From the NCBI GenBank assembly GCA_013397865.1, contig VZTI01000938.1:253501-317500 (forward strand): a DNA stretch of 64,000 nt, given 5' to 3'. This document shows, piece by piece, positions 44,301-56,000 of this stretch. The position numbers were made by a program, and so were the translations under genes. Source of the stretch: Struthidea cinerea (Eukaryota; Chordata; Aves; Passeriformes; Corcoracidae). Numbering within the stretch: the stretch's first letter is position 1; each line of letters opens with the position of its first letter. The notes beneath the pieces were generated by a model, which saw only the letters and a program-made list of their open reading frames with translations, was not told where the DNA came from and made no database searches.

Positions 44301-47300
44301 TTTTGCTTTTACTATTTGCTTTCTTAGTTGGCTTTGCAATGTTTTAATTGTTCTAACAATTTATCTATTTAGTCTTCAACTTGGTTTTATAAGATTATTT
44401 TCTTTTTAATTGCAGTCCTTTTTTAGCAGGAAGTCTTATCCAGAAGAGTCTCATTAATGCAAAAATACATTGCGTCCTCTTTTGAATCTTAAACTGTCAA
44501 AAACATATGCAGTTAAATTGAGTACATAGCTTTATGGTGGCTCTGTTCTTGATTGGCAATCATCAATAGTCAGTCCCAAAAATAGCAGGGTAACAGCTGA
44601 TTGAGTATCTTTGATCTACTTTTATGAAATGGTTTATTACATTCTTCATTCTACATTCTGATTAAAACAACCCACCAGCCTATTTGTTTGAAGATCTTAA
44701 ATTCTACGTTTTGATCTTTAGAGTGACACACAGTGCTTTCATCTGATGTAATTAAATATAGTTAGCGGGTGGGCAGCCCAAAACTTCATTAATTCTGCTA
44801 CTGTTCTGTGAGTCAACAGAGACTTCAGAGCAAGTGCTTCCAGATACTGTGCTGCAATATGATTTGCTGTCAAATGTATAAATTAGCAGCCTGCCATATT
44901 TCTGTTATTTGTTGTTGCAATTAGAACCAGCAGGTGCAAATCCGTCTTTATTAGAGTATCAAAACTGACAAGTCATTCGGAGAACATCCTGAAGTCACTT
45001 CTTGATCCTGAAGGGATTTTGTATGGATTGTCCTTCCATGTCACTTAATAGCTTTTCCCAAAGAAATGTATTAGCAACCCTGACTTCAGGGTGATCTGAT
45101 GTCTCCAGAAACATCATCAGCCTTTTTGGTACTTCTGTGTTTAACTGTCCTTTTTAATTAAGACTTGTATGCATCCAAAATCCAGTGTTTGTAGCTTACA
45201 ATCATAGCAGACCTTTGTTTGCTGTGGACTCTTCATTTATTCTGAAGTCTCAGAGCAATATTTTGTCAAAAGAGCATGGATTCTCTATATTGGTGTCTGT
45301 TGGGTGTCATGTCCTTATATGGGAGTTAGCTTCTTTCCTATTTAGAAATGTTTCATTTTCCTGAATATTTGAAGAATTTTATCTTCCTTTTTCATTCCAC
45401 CTCCCTCTGTCCTGCTGTTTGATGTGCGTAAGCTGTATGAATTTCCTGGGGTTTGTTTTGTCTCTTGCAGCTTCATGCAGGTAAAGTTTGTATTCTGTTT
45501 TTTATCCCTGTTACACTATCAATACAAAACCTGTTTCCAGCAGTTTAGTACCTCTGTTGTACAGCTGTTTTCTGCTGGCTGTGCTGTATTGCACTTTACT
45601 GTTGGAGTTTTTTTATGGAATTAAACTTTTAATATTTAACTTATGCTGACTTACTATACCAAAGTATTGGTCTACTTCTGTAGCACCCCGTTATCACTCT
45701 GTTGGGTTTGTAGCCCATAGCACTGACAAAGTTTGTAAAGTCTGTGTCTTGTGGCATAAACAGTTTTTGTTACCCTAAGATCCTAGATCTTAAGGTGGGC
45801 TTCAGTTCTTTTAATTTCCATGCAAGTGAGCAGATACCAGGCATCTCTCAGAAGTAGGTGGTTTGGGAAAAGAATGGTTGTTTATGTCAGATACAGATTT
45901 TTTTTTTTTTTTAATGGTAAAACCTTTGCTCAGTTGTAGTCACAGCTGAGATTAATGAGACCAAGGTTCCAACTTGAATATTGAGAAGCTACTTGCTACC
46001 AGCTTAGCTTTTTAGTACTTCCAAATCAATATTCAGCATTTTCCTGACACCACTTTAAAATTAAATATATACTTTTTAAAATATTTTAATTCTATTTTGT
46101 TGTGTCTTGTGATCTATAAGCTGCAGATGAGTCCTAGTTGAAGATATTACAGGAAAAAATCAGATAGTTTGTAGACTAATCAAAGGATAATTAGTTTTAC
46201 ATATTAATTACCTTGATAATTTGTCCTCATAAGCATTATATTTTTCAGGTTAAAACTCTGCTTTAACAAAGGACTGCTACATCTGGTCATGCTTCCTGCA
46301 GTAGAGGGAATAAAATTTATTTTGGAATGTTAATCTTTAAACAAAAGGAGGTTAGTGTTCAGCTGCCATTAGAATGTACTTGAGAATAGTCATATGTCCA
46401 TCAGGGAAAAGGATAAATGCTTAGAATTTAAGGAAGCTAAAGGAGCAGAATGTCTGTTCAGTCTTGGATAAGAGTTAGAGCCTTGTATTACCAATTTTCT
46501 TTGTGCTGTGTTGACTTTTTGTGCTACATGAACATTTTCATTATCAAAAATCAAAAAATGAAGGTATAAACGAAACAGACTAATTACATTAATAAACATA
46601 CTAGAAAACTTTTCATATCTTCATTTGAATGAGAATTACCAGTTGCCACAAGGTGTGATTCAGGAGGCATTCAGATGAAAGGAGTCAGAGAATGCTGATT
46701 CTTACTTCCACAAACCATCCACCATTCCATGTATTCTCTCTGTTTTAAGGGAGGTCTTATATAAGTAATTTAATAGAAGACTTAAAAGTGGGAGTTTCTG
46801 TAAAAGAAATGAGAGGGATAGTATTTGGTTTCTGCCTTACCTGGAAATATTTATTTTTTCTTGATTGTGATATATGATGGACAAGGATGATCTCAGCATT
46901 AGTAAAGAGACAATGTGAAGAAAGATGAAAGATATGTATTTCCTAAATATAATCTATTATAATGTCCTTATTTGAGAATACTAATACAATTGTTATCTGG
47001 GATGTGTCATTCTTATGAAAACCAAGTTGACAAATAAATGATACTTTTTAACAGGAGGTTCTGAAGTTTGCCTTTTTCTTAAGAGAGTTTTTCTGGAAGG
47101 GTGGTTATTTCTTACTCAGTGGATGACTTCATACTTTGCCATTTATGAGACTAAAATGCAAAGTGAGAAACTAGTTTAGAGTTCTCTTTAAAACTTTCTT
47201 CAGTTTTAGGTTTAAGCAAATTATCTTTTTCACATTTCTTCTTTTGAGCAGATTAGTCATAACTGTTACACTTCACTGTGTGTTTGCTAGGAAGCTGTGT

Positions 47301-50300
47301 GACTTGTACTGAGAAGGGAATATTGTGGCATGATTGGGTAAAGGATAGGGTCATGCTTATTGCCACAATAGATAATAAAACTGATGGTAATTTGCTTTTA
47401 ATGACAACGGTATGGTGGCCTGAGCTACTGCAAGTCACAGTGCATACAACCAAAACAACATAAGCGGTTTCAAAATGGTGCTTGAACCCCTTACGTATTC
47501 CCAGGAAGAACTCCTTGTAGAATTGGTCGAATAGATTACAGCTGCCTGCCTTCAACTTCCCAAGAGAGTTTTACATGCTGACAACATTAAAACATCCACC
47601 TAAATTGTTACCACAGTCTTAAGTTTCTGCCATCCCAGGGGAGTCCACTTCCAAAGCGAGGAGCTGGCACAAGCCTGGCAAGCTGACCAAATAGATATCA
47701 TTCAAGGAAAAGACGTTTTTGGGCAGAATTCCTCTCAGGCTGGGACCAGATGAATCACAAACATGCGCAGGAATACTTGTAGAGCATCTGCTAAAGCCAA
47801 CTAGTCATCTTTTCTGTTCTTTAGAGCACACCTGGGGTTTTAGACTTCTCAAACTGTCTGTTGACTGCATACAAAATGCAGATAGGAGGTGTGGGCAGAC
47901 TTGTGCAACAGCAGGTGTGCAGGTAGCTCTATGTCCTGTAGGCAGTTTTTAATAAGTACAAAATCCTTAGCTGCATACCTCTGATCCTGGGTGTGCTAAG
48001 AGGACAAACTGTTGTGAAGTATGATAAAGTTGGTCGATGTGCTACTCTTCATCTCAAATCTGTCTACTTTCAGGGACATATTTCTGGGGGGAAAAAAAGG
48101 TTGTCTGTCTGATAAATGCTCTGCATTAGGCTATATTGGAAGAGCTGTAATGGAACACTAATCATAGCATGTTGGAGTAGCTCAGGAGAGGGGGAAAAGC
48201 TGACTCTTCTGCTGTTTTCTGTATTCATTGCAACTTTCTAACTTCTTGACTGCAGAACTGCTAACTTTCATTAATGTGACCAAAGCATCTTATCATGTTC
48301 CCTAGCTTTTAGTCACTTGCCAATAGCTGGTGTGCCTTTTTGTTTAAAGCCCTTACCTAAATAGTCCTTCAGGACACACTGTGCCAAGGAAATAACCCAA
48401 GATAGCATCTCCAGATTGTTCAGTTGGCAAGGATACCCCTGATGCAATAACTGTGTCAAGGATAATCCTTGGAGATACATTGTCTTAATGGAAAAAAAAG
48501 TCACAGCTTATAAGTTCAGAAGTCTTCAAGTACCTGATTCCCTAGCAAGATTGCTCTCCTGCCCTCTGTAGTTAGTTCTGCTTTGTGGCCTGAAGACAGG
48601 GTGCAGAAAGGATCAGGGTTTACTGCCTGTTGCAGCAGGCGAAGACAGTAAATTGCATCTGTGGCAGTACTGACTCTTACATGGGAATGTGTATTACCTC
48701 TGAAGACTTGCAAAGAGTTTTGAAACTTGTCCTGTTTTAATTGAGGTTTTCTGCCTGTCACATGGTTACTCTGAATGAATTCTCTCATATTGTACCCAGT
48801 TTTGATATACGCTTTTTAGTCATGGTTGTGCATGGTGCAGTAAGGGACAAGTAAGAGCTTGGTATTCTGGATGTTGATATCCAATTTGTCGCTGGTGATC
48901 TTCATCTTAATTTCAGATGCATTAAACCACAACAGCAACTATGAACATACTATGTGAAAGCCAATTATCCGGGTAGGGATGCATGGCTTATGAGAAGGCA
49001 TAAGAAGCCATGTGCATAATGCATACCCAGGGCTAATTAAGCTTTTCTTAAAATGCTTTTGTGTCCATTTGTACTTAAATAGGTAAGTTTCTTACAAGTG
49101 ACTACCATAGCCACAAAACAGTCTCTCTGGAATTAATAAAAGCTTCTATGATGTGTGTGCAGTATTTATTGGTAACTTTTAACTCCAGCCTCTTTTGATG
49201 CAGGCTGCTACCAAAGATTGTGAATCCCATGGATTGCTCCACCTAATAAAGTGACATGGTTCAAAGATAGAGAACAAATAATGACCATTGCTTCAGGATA
49301 CTTTTCATAAAGGCTCTAACACCTCCATGACTGCTACACTACCAGTAATAACAACCTTTCCCTGATTTATTCTGTATTAAAAAGGTTAAGAATAGGGCAA
49401 AACTGGAGGCAGGTGCTGGACACAGGGATCAGAGCTCTGGAGGAATGTGGCTACAGGTTAAACAACATGAGGATTTCAGAGGGCCTGTTGTATGCAAAAA
49501 CTGTGCACTCACTACTGTTCCTTCCATATACAGAGGACAAAATGGTCCTATTTTGGTGGTGCATGGTATTTCTTCTCCAAAAGCAATGCTTGAATGGCTG
49601 GAGCATGCTGCAAATGCAAGCATGAGATGGGCAGTTAGCCAAGTGGCACAGCTTCTATTACATGTGTTGTGGAAAATAAGGTAACAGTTCAGTTGTGTTT
49701 GGCTGGTTGTCTCCAGGTTTAAGCAAACCTGGTTGTTGCAGAAGCTATAGATGGAGCTGCAGCATGCCTTCACTGTTACCGCCTTTCACAATCCATGTGA
49801 CTGATAGCAGCAGCAGCAGTCACCATGCAACAATTTCAAAGGCAGTAGAGTGGCAAGGCACAAAGAAGTGCAGGTTGCTCACTGCGTCATTGCTTAGTGC
49901 CACAAAAACTCCTCTTCATAAAAATATAAATTGATCTAAGAAAAACTGGTGCATTATCCATACTTGAAGAACCAATATAGATATTAGGACATGGAGATTA
50001 GAAGTATGAAGCAAAGAGCACTTGAAAGTTTTTCACATACACAGCAAAACAGCTTTTGCTGAAGAAATGCAAAATGCATTAGTCATTAAGAATTGGTATC
50101 TGCACAGTTCCAATCACCTACAGCTATTCCTGGAAATACATGGCAGGATCAAAAAAGAACATTAAAGCTGTGAAATATTTTACTGAAATGTCTCAAGATT
50201 CTAAAAGAAATTAAAAGATTGTAGCAATCAAACTCAACTCTTGCTAAATGTAAGAATAAAAAAGGGGTTTTTTTGTTAAATTCTAAAAATTAGCTGTACT

Positions 50301-52011
50301 AATTAATTTGCAGGCATACAGCTCTCTTAAGATACATATGATTGTGAGAAGTTGCTTTTCACAATGAAATGGTCAGTTCCTACGCCTAAGCTATCAGTTT
50401 AACTCGTGCTTTAAAGAGGTTGTTGGGGAATGTGCAAGAAAAAACATGTAATTGATTTTCTATGATTACAGAGAGACACTGCTTGCTTTCTCAGGAACTG
50501 CTCAGGAGCATGATGTTTTAGATCCATCTTTTGCAGCAGAACAAGTATTTTTTGGTAAAAGTATTCAATTTATTTTAAATATGTTAAAAAATGTTACTGT
50601 TAATATTGTCCATGTTTGGTTTATCTCCTGTAAGACCTTATAGAATGGGTGGAAATTTTAATTCTATTACAGAAATAAAAGCCCCTTTTTGGCATTTTGT
50701 AAGTAGATGATAATCTGTTAGTGACTGCCTTTTCAGTAATGTGGTGGTCTAAATTCTGAATTCTATTATTTTACATCTGCAGCAACTGAAAGTATATTTT
50801 TTATAAACAGCAAACTTCACCTCATAAAAATTCATTACATAAGGGCATAAACAAGTACTTTTCCTTCCAGTCATTGGCAGTAAGTGATTCATCAGTTTTC
50901 CACAGAAAACCAATTTCATTGCAGATGTTCTGCAGACTCCCTGAATTGTAGAATCATATCATCCAATCCCAGCACAAGGAATGTAGGAATTTTTTTTTTT
51001 GAGGGTGGAAAAAAGGCTGTGCTTAGTCTTTTTAATAGGATTGAATATCATTTGCTGTCTCATCAGTTTTGTGAAATAACCATAAAGTAATCAGCTTGCC
51101 ATTCTTTCCTTCCCTGTACAGGCTATCAACTTACTCACAATGCTGATTTCATAGCAAGTGCATAAGTGAATAACTTGCAGGAGAGAAAAATCTTCCTTTG
51201 AGGTTAAACAAAATGTAACTGGGTTACATAGTTGTCTCTCCTTCTTTTCTTCATTCTTTCTCTTCTCCTTCCTTTCTTCTTTCTTGCTTTTTTCATTCCT
51301 TTCTTCCACTTTCCTTCTTGTTTAATACTTCAAAATATAGAAATTTCCCATAGTAATCAGCCACTAATTTTCATCGTCTAACAAACTTGCCTTTTTTCTT
51401 CCTAAAAAAAAAAAAACAACAACTAAATTGGAGTTTACTTTTATAAGAACCAGTAATTAACTGGTTAATTCAATTCTGTTTTTTCACAATGAGCCAGAAA
51501 TAAAAGATAGACCTAAAAACTACTTCTTGCAAGTGTATGCAATTTTGTTTAATACTGTTCTGTATAGCATATAGAAGCCACCCTACTATATTTCCACTGC
51601 ATTAACTTATGCAGATACAAAATTTAATTCTGATAGCTGAAGGAGGGAAAGGAGACAAAGGAATATACTGAGATGAAAGTGAAAAGGTATGGAGAAAGTT
51701 TGAAGCAGAGAAATCGGAATAGTAGCTGGCAAGCAGCAGGAACCAGAAAGAATGTTTTTTTTCCAGTGGGAGGAATTACTTTTATTGATATCTCCAAGAT
51801 GAGGTTGAATTTAGCCCTTAGAGAAGAAGCTGATAGTAGCAAAATGCACAGATGAAGTCTGCAGGTAAATGTTCTGTACTGCTTTAAGTCTTACTGTAAG
51901 TCTTCTGTTTTCCATTTTTGTTTTCTCCATTGCTACTATTCTCAACAGCATAGAGAGAACTTTTCTCCAAACGTGTAAGTCAATGAGCTAAAACCAGCAA
52001 GATCTAATCTA
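44301..52011. other. Downstream flank of PEX2; unassigned
   Basis: No gene recognised. The blocks at 47.2-48.1, 48.5-48.8 and 49.4-49.9 kb are richer in GC and carry overlapping 60-114-codon frames on both strands, without any domain I can name. They may be old repeat-derived DNA. Low-complexity: T run near 45.9 kb, CAG x4 near 49.81 kb, and a pyrimidine tract at 51,238-51,315. In mammals the next gene on this side is ZFHX4, convergent with PEX2, but I see none of its zinc-finger or homeodomain exons. Confidence 0.45.
51238..51315. repeat. Polypyrimidine CTTT/CTTCC tract
   Basis: About 78 bp of almost pure C and T on the + strand in irregular TTCTTTC and CTTCC units. It yields a spurious Lys/Glu/Arg-rich frame on the minus strand (51,091-51,309). 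Confidence 0.85.
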
Positions 52012-52745
52012 GAATCTCAGAATCAAAGAATCGTTTAATTTGTAAAAGACCTCTAAGATCATCAAATCCAACCCTTGCCCTAACACTGTCAAACATGTGC
52101 CCAAGTACCACATCTACAGAGAGTACCACATCTACCAAACACCAAACCATGTGCCCAAGTACCAGATCTACAGGTCTTTTATATACCTCCAGGATGATGA
52201 CTTAACCACTTCCGTGGGCAGCCTGTTCCAGTGCTTGACATCCTTTTCCCTAAAGAAGTTTTTCCTAATATGCAATCTAAACCTCCCCTGGTGCCATTGA
52301 GAGGGGTGTGAGGAACGTGAGGCCAGTTCCTCTTATCCTATCACTTGTTCAGAAGAAGAAACCACCCCCTTCCTCCCAACCTTGCCCCAGCTTCCTTTCA
52401 GGGAATTGTAGAGAGCAAAAAGGTCCCCCCTGAACTTCCTATTCCTCAGGCTAAACAGTCCCAGCTTCCTCAGCTGCTCCTCATAAGAGTTGTACTCCAG
52501 ACCCCTCACCAGCCCTGTTACCCTTCTCTGGACATGCTCCAGCACCTCAATGTCTTTTTTGTAGTGAAGGGCCCAAAACTGAACACAGGACTTGAGATGT
52601 GGCTTCACCAGTTCTGAATACAGGGGAACGATCACTGCCTTAGTCCTCCTGGCCACGCTCTTGCTGCTACAGGCCAGGATGGCATTGGCCTTCTTGGTCA
52701 GCCAGGCACGCTGCTGCCTCATGTTCAGCCAGCTGTCACTTGTCA
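52012..52745 (-). mobile_element. CR1 LINE 3' end with the ORF2 C-terminus
   Basis: It starts at the antisense tail ('agaatctcagaatcaaagaatcg') and continues through the CR1 3'UTR into ORF2. On the minus strand 52,746-52,333 translates to the CR1 C-terminus: LTKKANAILACSSKSVARR, VIVPLYSELVKPHLKSCVQF, KKDIEVLEHVQRRV, LRKLGLFSLRNRKFRGDL. This frame is largely open (137 codons), so the copy is fairly young. The 3'UTR carries an internal duplication: CATGTGCCCAAGTACCA recurs at 52,094 and 52,148, and AGTACCACATCTAC recurs between them. 5'-truncated, directly abutting a second CR1. Confidence 0.94.
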
Positions 52746-53032
52746 CCAGGGAGAAGAGATTGGTGCCTGTCCCTTAACTCTCCCTTCAGTGTCATCTTCT
52801 CCAGGTTGAACAGACCAAGTGACCTCAGCCGCTCCTCAAGGCCCTTCACCATCTTTCTTGCCCTCCTTTGGACACTCTCTAACAGCTTAATGTCTTTCTT
52901 ATATCGTAGCACCCAAAACTGCACACAGGACTCGAGGTGAGGCCGCATCAGCAGGTAGGACGAGGTCAAGCAGGACCTGCCTTTCACAAACGCAGGCTGG
53001 CTGAGCCTGATGCCCTGACAATGCGGCAAAGC
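52746..53032 (-). mobile_element. CR1 LINE fragment with an internal deletion
   Basis: A second minus-strand CR1, in tandem with the previous one and of a different subfamily. Its minus-strand frame (53,029-52,736) starts with the RT motif AFVKGRSCLTS and then jumps straight to the ORF2 C-terminus YLLMRPHLESCVQFWVLRYKKDI (split here: RPHLESCVQFWVLRY, then KKDIKLLESVQRRARKMVKG). The RT palm and thumb coding that normally lies between, roughly 1 kb, is missing. The frame stays open across the junction near 52,955-52,960. It ends near the stop of ORF2 and lacks the full 3'UTR and tail. Confidence 0.87.
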
Positions 53033-56000
53033 CTAGACAAAGTTTAAGCATGACTGTCTCCTAGGTTCTTTCTTTCCAAATTTATTTCTGGCTCCAAACC
53101 ACACAGGACCAGGATGTTGACTGTGTGTCAACAAAGAAAAACTGAATTTGTCATAGCTCCTAGAGGACAGTGTACTCAAGCTACCTGTATTTGCCCTATG
53201 CCGATTATAGAAACAAAAGCTTGAGCCCATACTAAAGCCCTGAGCATATGCAGGCTCTTACTCCTTCAAAGATCTACAGAATTTATCCTGCATGTCTGTA
53301 TTAAATTGTGTTGTAAACAATATGGATGATGAGCAAATTTAAATTCAAGAACAGGATCAGATACTTAATTTCACAGCTTTGGTTTACCTAGAAAGGATGA
53401 ACACTGGTGATGTCATTAGTCATTTCCTTGTATATCCATGAAGATGGAGCTATGGAGTAAGTGCCAACTAGCACAAACAGATCTGTTCAGTCCTAAATTC
53501 AAGTGTTGTGAAAAATGAGAAATTGCACCCTGATAGCAAGGAAGAATGGGTTTCTTCATATGTAAGTTTTTACATATATGAAGATAAATGGTGGTTTATG
53601 AACTATTATTTTTAAGATCTACTCTTGTAGAATTACAGACTTCCCTGTTCTGAAAGCAGTGCAGCTGTCCCCCAGGGTGCCAGAGATTGTAAGATCAGGC
53701 ACCTATGGAGAAGAGTTTACACAATTTTGTAAGAATGAGCTGTGACAAGACACGAAAATATGTTCCAGGAGAAAAAAAAAACTATAGACATATGGACAGA
53801 AATAAAAAGAAGAGGAAGTAATTTCAGAGAAAAGCTTAAGGAGGACTTGGAAAAGGAGAAGGCACTTTGCAACTGGGGACAAGAAAATTTACCTCATGCA
53901 GCCACTTGGATTGAGGAAAGCAGCATGTAAAATGAAAAAAAAAGTTGATTCTTACCGAGGTATTGAAAAAACCTATTGAATTAAGTTTTTCCTTCAAGAT
54001 GCCTTGCTGGAGTTTTCTGTGTAAAAAAACAATCAGCCTGCTAACTGCAGGCTCCAAGTGAGTGTGTGGAAAAAGATTTTTCTTTCTGTGATACAGGTTA
54101 CACTGACATGTAGAATGGAAGTTTAATACTGTACTTTATCATTAGTCCAATGAAATTACAGATATCAGCTCCTTTAACAAATTAAAGTCATACCACATGG
54201 AGAAAAGGATTAAACCACATACAGAATTAGGGTTAACTTCATTGCTTTCTGGCCTTAGACCATTGAAATGAAAAGGATAGGTTTGAGAAAGTTGCTAGGA
54301 GACCATAATCACAAGTGTCAGAATAATACATTTTTATTTAAAATAGGAAATGTTGATTAATGAACATACTTAACAGATAATGAGTAAAGGTATTGAAAGC
54401 ATCTATGTTCAATCAAATTTGAGGTGAAACATTTAATTTATATGTTGAAAAGCCGATGAGAATTGAAAGTCTTCAAGGTAAAGCTAACCAAGTCAAGCAG
54501 TTAAAACTGAAGGACACAACAGTTTCAGGAGTACTTGATTAGAAGCCCCTAGATACTAAGAAGCAAGAGAAAATGTTTCCAGTGTGTAAACCCAATAAGT
54601 ATAAAACTAAAGAACAAAAAAGGAAATTATTTAGCTATTAGAGTCTCATGTAGATATATTGTAGAAACTGAGGAAAGATGAGATGACTGCTTTGGAAGCA
54701 ACAAATTGATTTAAATGTAAGATACTGGAGAAGATGTTGTAGATGTAGCACATTAAAATGAGAGAAAACTAAGCAATAAATTAAATTGATGGTAAAGAAA
54801 CTTCAGCCTAAATGAAAAGGTAACTTATTAAAACATCAACAAAAGGGTCCTAAGATTTATTATACCAAAATCTCCAACAGTGTCTACATGTTGATTTAAT
54901 TTGTGTCAGTTTGAACAGGTATTATGCCCTGAAAACACTAGCATGATATTTTGCATGCAACATTTATGACCCTTAGGTTCTTGGAACCAGGAGTCCAAGT
55001 TTGTTACATAGCTTGGAACCTGAAACTACAAGACATTGGCTCTCCTCTCTCACATTTAGATGTTAAGTGGTAATGCATAATAAACAGTTCACTGTGATGA
55101 CCACCTCAGCTTCATGAACATAGAATGAATTGTGTCCTTATTGATTCATGTCAATGTCAAGGAAACCAGTCAAGAAGATTGTCCATCCAAACCAAGTAAA
55201 ATAATTTGACTGCCAGGAAGGAATTGCTTCCTATGTGTCAATAGACACCTGCAGAAGACAGGAAATGAGATGCTGGTCCAATGTCTGGCTGCTGATCACT
55301 CAACCTACTAGTAACAACAAAATCTTATGCTAGATACAAATCTTGCTAAGTCCTCTAGGGAAAAAATCTGTAGTAACAGAACAAGAATCACAAAATGCTC
55401 TTGAAATAATGGTAGTTTGAAATAAACTAATCATTCAATTTTAAATGTGGAATAATTATAAAAGCATAATATATTTCTATGGTGGTTTTACTTGATAAAT
55501 AATAAATCCAGACATTTCTTTCTACCAAGCCATCACTTAACTAATTCTAAATTAAGTATTTCTAATAAAGTATTATATGCATAGGTTTATGTCTGAGTAC
55601 AGCATATATTATTTCTAATAAGCAAGGGTAGCTGCATGCAATGAGAAAATAGTCATGCCTAAAAGAGTTATAGTGCAGGAAAAATACATTGTTGGTGATG
55701 CTACCTGAAATGACAGCTTATATGGAGACAGTGTAACCTGAAATAGTGTTTCGCTTCTTAAAAAAACATAGATTAATGTTACTTTAATAATAGGCTGAAA
55801 TTTGAGATATAAGAAACACAATGTACAACTGATAGTTTGTCCACTATCCAGTAAAATAAATATAGTTAGGAAAAAAAATTTTGCTAATTTGTAATGGAGA
55901 ACAGCAAGTGTGTACCTTGTGTGTACAAAAAAAAAGAAAAAAAAGAAAAAAAAGGCTGAGATAGGTAGGACTAATGTGGAAATAATTTGTACTTCCAAAT

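Noticed and set aside
50940..50985. Possible CR1 tail ('tgtagaatcatatcatccaatccc')
   Set aside because: Only about 25 bp resemble the tail and no 3'UTR follows. Too short to call.
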